Shown in pieces: positions 45,995-55,463 of a stretch of DNA of 64,000 bases (the first letter of the stretch is position 1; every line of letters begins with the position of its first letter). The stretch spans positions 124,001 through 188,000 of the forward strand of contig NZ_FOQT01000002.1 in assembly GCF_900113805.1 (NCBI RefSeq), given 5' to 3'. This DNA comes from Halpernia frigidisoli (GTDB lineage: Bacteria > Bacteroidota > Bacteroidia > Flavobacteriales > Weeksellaceae). Under the pieces are notes generated by a model, which did no database searches, was not told the DNA's origin, and saw only the letters and a list, made by a program, of their open reading frames with translations. The position numbers were made by a program, and so were the translations under genes.

Positions 45995-46765
45995 ATGAAA
46001 AAGATTTTGACGATTTTTACATTCCTTTTGTTTGTGGTAAATTCTGCCCAAGTAGACAATATCATTTCCGGTGAACAATTGAACTATAGGATACATTACG
46101 GCTTTCTGAATGCAGGAACCGCAAGTTTAACCTCATTGCAAACAACTTACAAAGGCGTTCCACATTATTATGTAAAAGGTGTTGGAAAAACTACTGGCGC
46201 AGTTCGGGTTTTCTTTCCAACAAACGATTTGTATGAAAGTTTTATAAATATTTCTACTGGTTTACCAAGTTTCTATGTTCGAAATGTTAAAGAAGGTGGA
46301 TATACGCAACATTTTGAAAGTGTCTTTAATCATCAAAATCAAACTGTAATTTTAACAGATAAAAAAACGCCTGCAAACGGTTCAAAAGTAATTAAAACTG
46401 TAAAAGGCGTACAGGACATGTTATCTTCTTTTTACTATTTAAGAAGTTTAGATTCTATAATGCTTAAACCTGGCGCTATTATTAAAATTAATATCTGGAT
46501 CGATAAAGAGATTTTTCCATTTCAGTTAAAAGTAGTTGCAGCCGAGAATGTTAAAACAAAATTTGGCACTATAAACTGTTTAAAAATTTTACCGTCAGTC
46601 ATAAGCGGACGTGTTTTTAAAACTGATGAAAGTGTCACGATGTGGATCACAAATGATAAAAACCACTTACCAATTGCGGTAAAAGCCGATCTTGCGGTTG
46701 GCTCTTTGAAAGCTGACATTGATAGTTTTAAAAATGTAAAGTATCCATTAAATTTTTCTAAGTAA
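45995..46765 (+). CDS. DUF3108 domain-containing exported protein
   Basis: A 256-residue protein with a signal peptide (cleavage near VNSAQ). The DUF3108 pattern is seen: GEQLNYRIHYGFLNAGTASL at the start, VRVFFPTNDLYESFINI, VQDMLSSFYYLRSLD and a C-terminal MWITNDKNHLPIAVKADLAVGSLKADIDSF. Family members are beta-rich periplasmic proteins of unknown role. It lies just before two DUF5916 genes on the same strand, 98 bases away, with a separate promoter between them. Confidence 0.87.
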   Translation: MKKILTIFTFLLFVVNSAQVDNIISGEQLNYRIHYGFLNAGTASLTSLQTTYKGVPHYYVKGVGKTTGAVRVFFPTNDLYESFINISTGLPSFYVRNVKEGGYTQHFESVFNHQNQTVILTDKKTPANGSKVIKTVKGVQDMLSSFYYLRSLDSIMLKPGAIIKINIWIDKEIFPFQLKVVAAENVKTKFGTINCLKILPSVISGRVFKTDESVTMWITNDKNHLPIAVKADLAVGSLKADIDSFKNVKYPLNFSK

Positions 46766-46826
46766 TTCCTTTTAAATACTGACAAAAAAGCTGATATTTG
46801 CTGTGTTTTTTCAAGTAAATAACGAA

Positions 46827-46859
46827 TTTGCTTCAAAAAAGTGTCGTTATTTAATTTTG
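46827..46859 (+). promoter_or_regulatory. Promoter of the first DUF5916 gene, nearly leaderless
   Basis: TTTG (46827-46830) and TAATTTTG (46852-46859) are 21 bases apart. The ATG follows the -7 box after only 4 bases, so the predicted transcript start falls at or next to the start codon. Confidence 0.5.
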
Positions 46860-46863
46860 AGGA

Positions 46864-49275
46864 ATGAAATTTCTTACAATCCTGATTTTTTATTTTTTTT
46901 GCAGTATTGTTTTTGGTCAAAAAACAGCGCAAGATAGTATCGCAAGAAAAATTTTAAATACCGTAAAAACTACATCTTCGCCTAAAATTGATGGTATTTT
47001 AGATGATGAAGTTTGGAAAAATGCTCCAGTAGCAAATAATTTTATTCAAAAAGATCCTGAGAACGGAAAACCTGAAGATCCGGCGTTTCGCACAGAAGTC
47101 AAAATTTTATATGATGATACGGGCATTTATTTTGGCATAAAACTTTATGATCCAGAGCCCGCAAAGATTTCAAAAGAACTTACAGAGCGTGATAATATCG
47201 GAAATGATGATTATTTTAATATTTTAATCAACGGCTACAACGATAAGCAACAAAGTCTGGAATTTTTTCTAATGCCGACCGGTGTTCAGTTTGACGCCAA
47301 ATTAAATCTGGACGGAACAGAAGATGCAAACTGGAGCGCAGTTTGGTACAGTGCCGCAAAAATTAGCAACGATGGCTGGTCTATAGAAATGAAAATTCCG
47401 TATTCTGAGCTTCGTTTTCCAAAAAAAGATATCCAGCAATGGGGTATTAATTTTATCAGATATATTCGTAGAACAAAAGTAAAAACATCGTGGAATTTTA
47501 TTGACAACAAAAAAGGTGGAACGACTCTTTATGACGGCGTACTGAACGGAATTGGAAATATTAAAACGCCCGTTCGACTGTCTTTTCTACCCTATTTTTC
47601 TACTTATATAAGCAGATTTGACGGTGCAAACTCAGCGAGAATTAACGGCGGAATGGACGTAAAATACGGCATCAACGAAGCTTTTACGCTGGATACCACT
47701 TTGATTCCAGATTTTGGACAAACTGCTTTTGACGACAACACTCTAAATCTTGGTCCTTTCGAACAACAATTCACGGAGAAACGTTCATTTTTTACTGAAG
47801 GAACAGAACTTTTCAGCAAAGGCAATCTTTTTTATTCCCGGCGTGTGGGTGATTACCCTTCGAGAAGTCCTGATCTGGGAGCTGATGAATCTTTAGTCGA
47901 TAACATTCAAAAAGTGAAACTTTACAATGCGACTAAAATTTCCGGGAGAACAAACAAAGGTCTCGGAATCGGCTTTTTTAATGCTTTAACGGAAAAAAAT
48001 AAAGTAGAAATTAAAAATGAGTTGAACGGAAATATCCGTCAGGAAATTATCGAGCCGATAGCCAACTACAATGTTTTGGTTTTAGATCAACGATTTAATG
48101 GAAATTCCTCGGTCAGTTTTATCAACACCAATGTAATGCGCGCCGGAAATTTTCGGGATGCCAACGCAACGGCTTTTTTGCTGGATGTAAAAGATAAAAA
48201 AAATAAATATAAACTTTCGGGCGGCTTCAAAGGTAGTTTAGTTAATGAATATTCTAAAATTTTTGGAACAGACATCACTGCAGGAATTAGTAAAATTTTT
48301 GGAAAAAGCAGATATGGTCTATCAGGTGAAGCTATTTCAAAAAATTATAATATTGACGATCTTGGATACACAGGCGAAACGAATTTTATAAATGCCCATG
48401 CAAACTATGGTTACAGACTTTTGCAACCAAATAAAAATTTTAACAGTATTTTCTGGAATATCGATATTAATTATGCCCGAAGAATTGATACAGATCTTTT
48501 TAAAGCCTTCACTTTTCACACAGATTTCTCACTTTTAAATAAGAAATTTGAAACTTTTGGTGGCGGTTTATTAAGCGAACCTTTTGGTACAAATGACCTT
48601 TACGAGCCAAGAACTTTTGGCAAATACTTATTTATTGGCGGTTACGTTAATCCTTTTCTTTATTTCAGCTCAGATAACCGAAAGAAATTCACCTATTACG
48701 CTTCGGTTGATTATTATATTTATTTTCAGAAAGAAATTGAAAGAATTAACACTGAACTTGATCTCGGTTACCGGCTTTCAGATTATTTTAGCGTTGATTA
48801 TATCGGCAATTATAACATCAGTAATTATGAAAAAGGATTTGTCGCCAATCAAAATTCCAATATAATTATCGGCACGCGCGACCGTTCAACCGTTATCAAC
48901 AGTATTTCGTCAAAATATACTTTAAATAACAGAATGTCTTTTACTTTTAGTCTGCGCTATTATTATTCTGAAGTTAATTACAGGAAATTTGGAACTTTGC
49001 AAAATGACGGTTCAGTTTCTGATACAAATAATTTTAAGGCAAATAACCAAACTTATAATTCCTTTAATGTCGATTTGCGGTATTCATGGTGGTTTGCGCC
49101 GGGAAGTCAAATTACTCTACTTTATCAAAACGCAGCGCAAGATTATTTAAATTATTCCAGAATTAATTTTAGAAATAATTTCAGGAATTTATTTAATGAT
49201 CCGATGAGCAATACTTTAAGTTTAAAATTAACTTATTTCATCGATTATAATTCAGTGAGAAATATTTTAAAATAA
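46864..49275 (+). CDS. DUF5916 outer-membrane protein with CBM9-like domain, copy 1
   Basis: An 803-residue exported protein (signal peptide ending near VFGQK). An N-terminal CBM9-like beta-sandwich covers about 40-230, with PKIDGILDDEVW, EVKILYDDTGIYFGIKLYDPEP and WSIEMKIPYSELRFP. A long C-terminal region, rich in alternating aromatic strands and ending in a tyrosine-rich strand (TLSLKLTYFIDYN), looks like an outer-membrane barrel. DUF5916 proteins are common in Bacteroidota and of unknown function. A closely similar copy follows after 85 bases. Confidence 0.88.
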   Translation: MKFLTILIFYFFCSIVFGQKTAQDSIARKILNTVKTTSSPKIDGILDDEVWKNAPVANNFIQKDPENGKPEDPAFRTEVKILYDDTGIYFGIKLYDPEPAKISKELTERDNIGNDDYFNILINGYNDKQQSLEFFLMPTGVQFDAKLNLDGTEDANWSAVWYSAAKISNDGWSIEMKIPYSELRFPKKDIQQWGINFIRYIRRTKVKTSWNFIDNKKGGTTLYDGVLNGIGNIKTPVRLSFLPYFSTYISRFDGANSARINGGMDVKYGINEAFTLDTTLIPDFGQTAFDDNTLNLGPFEQQFTEKRSFFTEGTELFSKGNLFYSRRVGDYPSRSPDLGADESLVDNIQKVKLYNATKISGRTNKGLGIGFFNALTEKNKVEIKNELNGNIRQEIIEPIANYNVLVLDQRFNGNSSVSFINTNVMRAGNFRDANATAFLLDVKDKKNKYKLSGGFKGSLVNEYSKIFGTDITAGISKIFGKSRYGLSGEAISKNYNIDDLGYTGETNFINAHANYGYRLLQPNKNFNSIFWNIDINYARRIDTDLFKAFTFHTDFSLLNKKFETFGGGLLSEPFGTNDLYEPRTFGKYLFIGGYVNPFLYFSSDNRKKFTYYASVDYYIYFQKEIERINTELDLGYRLSDYFSVDYIGNYNISNYEKGFVANQNSNIIIGTRDRSTVINSISSKYTLNNRMSFTFSLRYYYSEVNYRKFGTLQNDGSVSDTNNFKANNQTYNSFNVDLRYSWWFAPGSQITLLYQNAAQDYLNYSRINFRNNFRNLFNDPMSNTLSLKLTYFIDYNSVRNILK

Positions 49276-49360
49276 AGTAACCAAAAACTTTTTTTCTAAG
49301 TAATTTTCTTTTGAATGTAACACTTCCATATGTTAGGTTGTCTTATTTTAAAACCAAACC

Positions 49361-51775
49361 ATGAGACTTTGTTACCTGATCTTTTTCTTTATTTTTTGCC
49401 AGTTTACTTTTGCTCAAAAAAAGGACAATGACAGTATTTTCCGAAAAGAAATTTCTGCAGTTAAAACTTCTCAGGCACCAAAAATTGACGGTATTTTAGA
49501 TGATGAAGTCTGGCAAAATGTTCCTGTCGCAAAAAACTTCGTAGAATTTCAACCGGAGAACGGAAAAGCGGAAGCACCGGAATTTCGGACAGAAGTGAAA
49601 ATTCTATACGATGATACGGCTTTATACATCAGCGCGATGATGTTTGATCCCGAACCTTCTAAAATTGCAAAAGAATTAGTGGAACGTGACAATATCGGGA
49701 ATGATGACTTTTTTGATTTTTTAATAAATGGTTACAACGATAAACAGCAAAGTTTAGAATTTATCGTTATGCCAAGCGGCGTGCAATTCGATGCAAAACT
49801 GACCAATGATAACGAAGACGAAAACTGGAGCGCAGTTTGGTTCAGTGCCGCAAAAATAACGGAAAATGGCTGGAATGTCGAAATGAAAATTCCGTTTTCT
49901 GAATTGCGTTTTCCAAAAAAAGACATTCAAAAATGGGGAATGAACTTTATCCGTTTTACCAGAAGAAATAAAGTGAAAACAACATGGAATTTTGTTGACA
50001 ACAAGAAAAATTCTCTGCTTCTCTTTGATGGTGTTTTAAACGGTATCGAAAACATAAATACGCCGGTGAGATTATCTTTTCTACCCTATTTCTCCACCTA
50101 TTTAAATAATTACGACAGCAAGACAACAGCAAGCGTAAATGGCGGGATGGACGTAAAATATGGGATTACGGACGCTTTTACCCTGGACACAACTTTAATT
50201 CCTGATTTTGGACAAACTGCTTTTGATGATAATGTTTTAAATCTTGGTCCTTTCGCACAACAGTTTACAGAAAAAAGGTCTTTTTTTACAGAAGGGACAG
50301 AATTATTTAACAAAGGAAATCTTTTTTATTCCCGTCGTGTAGGCGATTTTCCTTCCAGAAATCCAAACTTAAGCGATGATGAAAGTTTGGTAGAAAACGT
50401 GCAAAAAGTTAAACTTTTAAACGCAACAAAAATTTCAGGAAGAACAAACAAAGGTTTAGGAATTGGTTTTTTTAACGGAATTACAAAAAAAACCGACATC
50501 AATATTATAAATAATGTGACGGGACAATTGCGGACGGAAACTTTAGAACCTCTTGCAAATTATAATGTGATCGTTTTAGATCAGCGTTTTAATGGAAATT
50601 CTTCGGTATCTTTTGTAAACACAAACGTGACGCGCGCCGGCGATTTTCGCGATGCAAATGTTACCGCTATTTTAGCAAATTTAACGGACAAAAAAAACAG
50701 ATATAATATTTACGGCAATGTGAAAGGCAGTTACGTAAAGGATAACAGCAAAATATTTGGAACGGACATTTCCGCCGGTGCGGGGAAAATATTTGGAAAA
50801 AGTCGCTATTATCTAGATTTTGAATCTATTTCAAAAAACTATAATATTGATGATCTCGGCTACACAGGTCCGACAAATTATTATAATTTTCACGGTTATT
50901 ACGGCTATCATATGTTGCAGCCTAACGAAAGTTATAACAATGTCAACTGGAATAACAATGTAAATTACGCCCGTAGAATTGACACAGATCTTTTTAAAGT
51001 TTTAGATTATCAAAGTAATCTTAGTTTACAGGATAAAAAATTTCGGAATTACACTTTAGGATTGCACGTTTATCCAATCGGTGAAAATGATATTTATGAA
51101 CCGCGGACTTTCGGGAAATATCTTTTTATCCCTGCAAGCATCAATCCTTATATTTATTTTAACTCTGACAACCGTAAAAAATTAACCTATAATTTCGCCA
51201 TTGATTATTACATGTACGATCAAACCGCAAGAAACAGAATGTATAACGAACTTGGTTTTAGTTACCGATTTTCCGATCATTTTTCCCTTGGATACGATGG
51301 TTCCTCAGATATCAGTAATCAGGAAAAAGGATTTGCGGGCAATCAAAATTCTAATATTTATATAGGAACCAGAAACAGAAATACTTACACAAACGGTCTT
51401 ACTTCAAAATATACTTTGAGCAACACGATGTCTTTTAACTTTAGTCTGCGTCATTATTACACAGAAGTTAATTACAAAAATTTTGGAATTTTACAGGAAA
51501 ATGGACGTGTTTCTGATGTTGGCAATTATAAAAGAAACAACCAAACTTACAATTCCTGGAATGTTGATCTGCGTTATTCGTGGTATTTTGCGCCCGGAAG
51601 TCAGCTTACTTTGCTTTACCAGAATGCGGTTCAAAATAATTTAGATTATTCGGGCATCAGATTTAGAAATAATTTTAAAAATCTTTTTGACGAACCTGTC
51701 AACAATACTTTAAGTTTAAAAATTACTTATTTTATTGATTACAACTCGGTAAAACATCTTTTAAGAAAAGGCTAA
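49361..51775 (+). CDS. DUF5916 outer-membrane protein with CBM9-like domain, copy 2
   Basis: An 804-residue paralogue of the preceding protein with the same layout: signal peptide ending near FTFAQK, CBM9-like domain (about 40-230) and predicted barrel. The blocks PDFGQTAFDDN, QQFTEKRSFFTEGTELF, VLDQRFNGNSSVSF and NKGLGIGFFN occur in both copies. The barrel strands around residues 530-660 have diverged most. This is a tandem duplication followed by divergence. I found no separate strong promoter in the 85-base gap, so it may be cotranscribed. Confidence 0.88.
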   Translation: MRLCYLIFFFIFCQFTFAQKKDNDSIFRKEISAVKTSQAPKIDGILDDEVWQNVPVAKNFVEFQPENGKAEAPEFRTEVKILYDDTALYISAMMFDPEPSKIAKELVERDNIGNDDFFDFLINGYNDKQQSLEFIVMPSGVQFDAKLTNDNEDENWSAVWFSAAKITENGWNVEMKIPFSELRFPKKDIQKWGMNFIRFTRRNKVKTTWNFVDNKKNSLLLFDGVLNGIENINTPVRLSFLPYFSTYLNNYDSKTTASVNGGMDVKYGITDAFTLDTTLIPDFGQTAFDDNVLNLGPFAQQFTEKRSFFTEGTELFNKGNLFYSRRVGDFPSRNPNLSDDESLVENVQKVKLLNATKISGRTNKGLGIGFFNGITKKTDINIINNVTGQLRTETLEPLANYNVIVLDQRFNGNSSVSFVNTNVTRAGDFRDANVTAILANLTDKKNRYNIYGNVKGSYVKDNSKIFGTDISAGAGKIFGKSRYYLDFESISKNYNIDDLGYTGPTNYYNFHGYYGYHMLQPNESYNNVNWNNNVNYARRIDTDLFKVLDYQSNLSLQDKKFRNYTLGLHVYPIGENDIYEPRTFGKYLFIPASINPYIYFNSDNRKKLTYNFAIDYYMYDQTARNRMYNELGFSYRFSDHFSLGYDGSSDISNQEKGFAGNQNSNIYIGTRNRNTYTNGLTSKYTLSNTMSFNFSLRHYYTEVNYKNFGILQENGRVSDVGNYKRNNQTYNSWNVDLRYSWYFAPGSQLTLLYQNAVQNNLDYSGIRFRNNFKNLFDEPVNNTLSLKITYFIDYNSVKHLLRKG

Positions 51776-51796
51776 AATAAAAATTGAGCTGAAATT

Positions 51797-52042
51797 TTAA
51801 GTCAACTCAATTATTTCTTCTATTTTTAAATTTTCAAAATGTAAATCATCCTTTAGAGAGAAAATAAACAAGTCATTCCGTTTATTTTCTCCACCAATTA
51901 AAGCGTCGGAAGGCACAATATTTTTAAGATTGTAAACTTCTAATTTTGAATTTATTTCTAAATTTAAATTTTCTGACTTTAATAATCGACCAAGAATATA
52001 ACCGTTTTTATATTTAAATTCAATTTTAAAAATGATTTTCAC
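51797..52042 (-). CDS. Small hypothetical protein
   Basis: An 81-residue soluble protein, beta-strand and Lys/Glu/Ile-rich (IIFKIEFKYKNGYILGRLLKSENLNLEINSKLEVYNLKNI). I recognise no family. It lies 42 bases downstream of fabH on the same strand and may be cotranscribed. Its stop is 21 bases from the end of the convergent DUF5916 gene, with an inverted repeat AATTGAG / CTCAATT (51782-51812) spanning the junction. Confidence 0.5.
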   Translation of the reverse strand: MKIIFKIEFKYKNGYILGRLLKSENLNLEINSKLEVYNLKNIVPSDALIGGENKRNDLFIFSLKDDLHFENLKIEEIIELT

Positions 52043-52084
52043 AAAAACAGTTTTTCTTTAAATTTTAATTAAAATATTCGTTTT

Positions 52085-53107
52085 TTAATATTCAAATAAA
52101 ATACTTCCCCAGGTAAAACCGCTGCCAAAAGCTGATAAACAAATAAGATCACCACGTTTTACTTTGCCCTGTTCCACTGCTTCGCTTAAAGCCAAAGGAA
52201 TTGAAGCCGCGGTTGTATTGCCGTATTTTTGAATATTATTAAATACTTTTTCTTCAGGTAAATTTAATTTTTTCTGTACAAACTGCGCAATTCTCAAATT
52301 TGCCTGATGTGGAATAAACATATCAAGATCTTCAAGGGTTTTTCCGGCTTTATCTAAAACTTCCATTATAGTTTCAGGAAAACGGGTTACAGCATGTTTA
52401 AAAACAAAATTACCGTTCATTATCGGATAAATTTCTTCCGGCGTTACAACTCCGGGTTCTAAAATAGTTCGGTCACTCCAGCCAAATTTGGAACCTGGAA
52501 ATTTTGTACAAAGTTCTTCAGCGTATTTTCCCTCGGAATGTAAATTTGTTGCTAAAATTCCCTGTCTTTTTTCATCGTTTGAGGCTGATAAAATTACAGC
52601 TCCGGCGCCATCACCAAAAATAACGGAAACACCTCGTCCGGCATCAGAAAAATCCAAACCAAAAGAATGAACTTCTGCACCGATCACTAAAATATTTTTA
52701 TACTCTCCTGATTTAATGAAAGCATTTGCTACACTCATCGCATAAACAAATCCTGAACATTGATTTCTAACATCCAATGCACCGATCGTGTCACAACCCA
52801 ACATTTCCTGAACTAAAACTCCACAACCTGGAAAAAAATAATCCGGACTTAATGTGGCGAAAATGATAAAATCAAGATCTTTTGCGCTTAAATCTGCATT
52901 TTTAAGAGCACTTTCTGAAGCTTTAAAACCTAAAAATGCAGTGGTTTCTTCGGCATCATTTCTATTTTTTCGGTGTCGTCTTTCTTTAATTCCTGTTCTT
53001 TCGGTGATCCACTCATCATTTGTGGTCATCAATTTTGAAAGATCATCATTTGTGACAATATTTTCCGGTACATAATGTCCGATACCGGCAATTATACTTT
53101 TAGGCAT
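52085..53107 (-). CDS. fabH: 3-oxoacyl-ACP synthase III (KAS III)
   Basis: A 340-residue enzyme that condenses an acyl-CoA primer with malonyl-ACP to start fatty-acid synthesis. The catalytic triad is Cys117 (RNQCSGF), His267 (IPHQAN) and Asn297 (YGNTTA). I start at ATG 53107 (MPKSIIAGIGHYVPEN, the usual KAS III opening). A longer in-frame reading to 53215 would take in intergenic element B and is not supported. The gene stands apart from other fatty-acid genes. Flavobacteria make many branched fatty acids and often have more than one fabH, so this may be one of several. Confidence 0.93.
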   Translation of the reverse strand: MPKSIIAGIGHYVPENIVTNDDLSKLMTTNDEWITERTGIKERRHRKNRNDAEETTAFLGFKASESALKNADLSAKDLDFIIFATLSPDYFFPGCGVLVQEMLGCDTIGALDVRNQCSGFVYAMSVANAFIKSGEYKNILVIGAEVHSFGLDFSDAGRGVSVIFGDGAGAVILSASNDEKRQGILATNLHSEGKYAEELCTKFPGSKFGWSDRTILEPGVVTPEEIYPIMNGNFVFKHAVTRFPETIMEVLDKAGKTLEDLDMFIPHQANLRIAQFVQKKLNLPEEKVFNNIQKYGNTTAASIPLALSEAVEQGKVKRGDLICLSAFGSGFTWGSILFEY

Positions 53108-53175
53108 TTTTTTTATTTGTGTAAAAATAAGAAAATCTAAATTAATTATGACAAACATAATTGATTGCGACCAAC

Positions 53176-53258
53176 TGCAGCCCGACCTGAGTGGAGCTCT
53201 TTTTGTGAGGCGCAAAGCCGAACAAAAAAGCAGGAACGGAGGGCGGAAAAAGCTGCCA
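53176..53258 (+). repeat. Intergenic structured element B (candidate ncRNA/repeat family)
   Basis: The element opens with GCAGCCCGACCTGAGTGGAG, then CTCTTTTTGT, a GGC-GCAAA-GCC hairpin and ACAAAAAAGCAGG. It ends with AACGGAGGGCGG and AAAAAGCTGCC. The outer GCAGC (53177-53181) pairs with GCTGC (53252-53256), and the T-run pairs with the A-run to extend the inner hairpin. It is much richer in GC than its surroundings. The order of parts matches element A at 15124-15225: AGCCC-GA, a GAGTGG or GAAGTGG block, T-run hairpin A-run, a GC-G block, and AGCT near the end. Confidence 0.6.
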
Positions 53259-53390
53259 TAAAAAATAAAAAACGACTTTTCTAGGAAATCAAATGCTTCC
53301 GAAATTATATAATCAACAGGTTTCGGGTAAAGTAATTAATTGTGAAAAAAATATCCTTTTAAAAAGAGATTTTTACATTAAATTTGTGAA

Positions 53391-54290
53391 ATGGCGATAG
53401 AAATTTTCCTTAAAAATGAACACTGTGAGTGGATTGACGTAGTTGCACCAACTGCAGAAGACCTAAAATTTATCCACGAGCGTTATTCCATAAATCATTT
53501 GCTTTTAGAAGATACAATTGATGCCAACCACCTTCCTAAATTTGAAAAAGTAGATGAAGTCATGTTTTATCTGATGCGCGAAAATACGGAACTTGAGCGC
53601 ACGAACCTGAGCAGCATTAGTGATGTAAGTACAAAACTTGGAGTTTTCATTTTTGAAAAAACCATTATCACAATTCACCGCATGAAAAACCGAAGCATTC
53701 AGGAAACAAAGGTAGAAGCCGAAAAAAAGGCTGAAGCAATTCGAAAAGAGGATATTGCACTTCTTTTAGGAATGAAAGTGCTTAAATCTTATGACAGCGA
53801 AGGCAGCCATCTACTGGATGTTTTAGATAAAATGGAAGACCAGATCTTTCTTAAAAATGCACACGACAGCAACCAGATCCGGAGACTTTACAAAATAAAA
53901 AGAAAGGCTGGACTTAATACCAGAATTTTAAATATTTCTACTTCGTGGGTTGAAAAATTTAGTTTACTTAATTTGATTGATTCTGAAATCGTTGATTTAA
54001 AGGACAAACATAAAGACGTAATTGCAGATTTTGACCATTTAAATTCGCAGGTTACCAATTTAATTTCCATGTTCATCGCGCTTTCCGATCAAAAAGCGAA
54101 TCAGGTTATGAAACTTTTGGCCATATTTTCGGTTTATTTTTTACCGATCACATTTATCGCCGGCGTTTATGGAATGAACTTCGATTTTATGCCGGAACTG
54201 CATTTAAAACATGGTTATTTTTACGTCTTAGGTTTAATGTTGACAATTGAGATCACCATTTTTATTTATATGCGTAGAAAAAAATGGTAG
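53391..54290 (+). CDS. corA: CorA-family magnesium transporter
   Basis: A 299-residue divalent-cation channel. It has a cytoplasmic N-terminal funnel domain and a long stalk helix (about 150-235). The two C-terminal membrane helices (about 240-258 and 270-292) are joined by the signature Y-G-M-N (GMN 261-263), then FDFMPEL, where MPEL stands for the usual loop. The basic end MRRKKW fits the family. A TAAATTTG -7-like box (53379-53386) lies 4 bases before the ATG. No close neighbour is on the same strand. Confidence 0.93.
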   Translation: MAIEIFLKNEHCEWIDVVAPTAEDLKFIHERYSINHLLLEDTIDANHLPKFEKVDEVMFYLMRENTELERTNLSSISDVSTKLGVFIFEKTIITIHRMKNRSIQETKVEAEKKAEAIRKEDIALLLGMKVLKSYDSEGSHLLDVLDKMEDQIFLKNAHDSNQIRRLYKIKRKAGLNTRILNISTSWVEKFSLLNLIDSEIVDLKDKHKDVIADFDHLNSQVTNLISMFIALSDQKANQVMKLLAIFSVYFLPITFIAGVYGMNFDFMPELHLKHGYFYVLGLMLTIEITIFIYMRRKKW

Positions 54291-54302
54291 AAATGTAAAT
54301 TT

Positions 54303-55364
54303 TTATTTAAAACGCTTCAAGTCGATTTCTTCTAAAAGCGGTTTATCTTTTTCTATAAAATCAAAAAGATCTTTAGCGAAGAAGTTTCCATTTAAAATAC
54401 CGCGAGCTCCAAGACCGTTAAAAACGTAAAGATCTTCATGTTTTTCATGTCGGCCGATAATTGGTCTTCTGTCCGCGACGGTGGGTCTAAATGCGAAATT
54501 GACATCTGTGATTTCATATTGATGTTCATAGAAATCTTCCAGAGAACTTTTTAAATCTTCGACAGAATTTTCATTTATTTCATTTTCCAAATGATCGCGG
54601 TCATGCGTGCCGCCGTAATAATATTGATCTTCTGACATTGGAAAAAGGAAATATTTTTTCTTAAATGTTTTATTTTCCAAAGATCTAGAGAGTTTCAAAT
54701 TAAGCTGATGACCTTTATTCGGAATTAAAGGAATATTATTAAAAAAAGGATTGTTTTTTACTGCCATTCCTTCGGCAAAAACAATATTTTTAAATTTAAA
54801 TTTTTGGTAAATATTTCTTTCTACATCCAATTCTTCATATTTAAAAAATTCCTCTATTAAATGGTTATTTTCAAGTAAATAAAGGAAAAAATCTTTAAAA
54901 AAATCTTCAACATTTAGACGTCCGGATTGCATAACTTCGCCTGTTTGAAAAGGATTTTTTACCATTTCCAGAGATTCGAAATCTGCGTGGAGGAAAGATT
55001 CCAAATCTGCACGCATGCTTTTTTTCGCCCAAACTTCACGTTCAGTTTCTTCATGCAAAATCCGGTGAATTGGTTCGTTGATCCAGTAATTTTTTCCCGT
55101 GTAAATCGAAATTTCCTGTAAAGTTTTTTGGAGTGCATCTAGCTGCTCCTGCGCTAACCAAAATCTCGTAAAACGCTTTAAAACCAAAGGATTAATAATA
55201 CCGGCAGAAATATGAGAAGCACTTTTTACACCACCAGAAAACAAAATGAATGTTTTGTTATTTTTAATTAATTGGTGAGCGAAAAATAAGGCACCATAAC
55301 CGTCGCCAACAATTATATAATCAACGTTTTTAATTTGATCCGGTGAATTTATTTGTGAAGTCAT
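54303..55364 (-). CDS. FAD-dependent oxidoreductase (DAO family)
   Basis: A 353-residue flavoprotein of the glycine-oxidase/D-amino-acid-oxidase type. The FAD-binding loop at the N-terminus is unusual, VGDGYGALFFAHQL (GxGxxG kept as G-D-G-Y-G-A). SASHISAGIINPLVLKRF is the second FAD-contact block. The C-terminal FRPTVADRRPIIGRHEKHEDLYVFNGLGARG is typical. The substrate is an amine or amino acid in relatives; it is not decided here. Its start is 99 bases beyond the gldN gene end and it has a separate reading direction context, so it is probably a single gene. Confidence 0.85.
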   Translation of the reverse strand: MTSQINSPDQIKNVDYIIVGDGYGALFFAHQLIKNNKTFILFSGGVKSASHISAGIINPLVLKRFTRFWLAQEQLDALQKTLQEISIYTGKNYWINEPIHRILHEETEREVWAKKSMRADLESFLHADFESLEMVKNPFQTGEVMQSGRLNVEDFFKDFFLYLLENNHLIEEFFKYEELDVERNIYQKFKFKNIVFAEGMAVKNNPFFNNIPLIPNKGHQLNLKLSRSLENKTFKKKYFLFPMSEDQYYYGGTHDRDHLENEINENSVEDLKSSLEDFYEHQYEITDVNFAFRPTVADRRPIIGRHEKHEDLYVFNGLGARGILNGNFFAKDLFDFIEKDKPLLEEIDLKRFK

Positions 55365-55413
55365 AAAAAATAGAAATTGCCAAAATTAATTTTGAAAAAA
55401 AAAATTAAAATAA

Positions 55414-55443
55414 AAAAACCTGAGCAAAGATACTCAGGTTTTT
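55414..55443 (-). terminator. gldKLMN operon terminator
   Basis: Stem AAAAACCTGAG / CTCAGGTTTTT with an 8-base loop, 20 bases after the gldN stop on the minus strand. Confidence 0.85.
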
Positions 55444-55463
55444 GTTAAATAATTTTACTTGGT

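Noticed and set aside
53108-53215. N-terminal extension of fabH
   Set aside because: The extra residues overlap intergenic element B and precede the standard KAS III opening; ATG 53107 is preferred.
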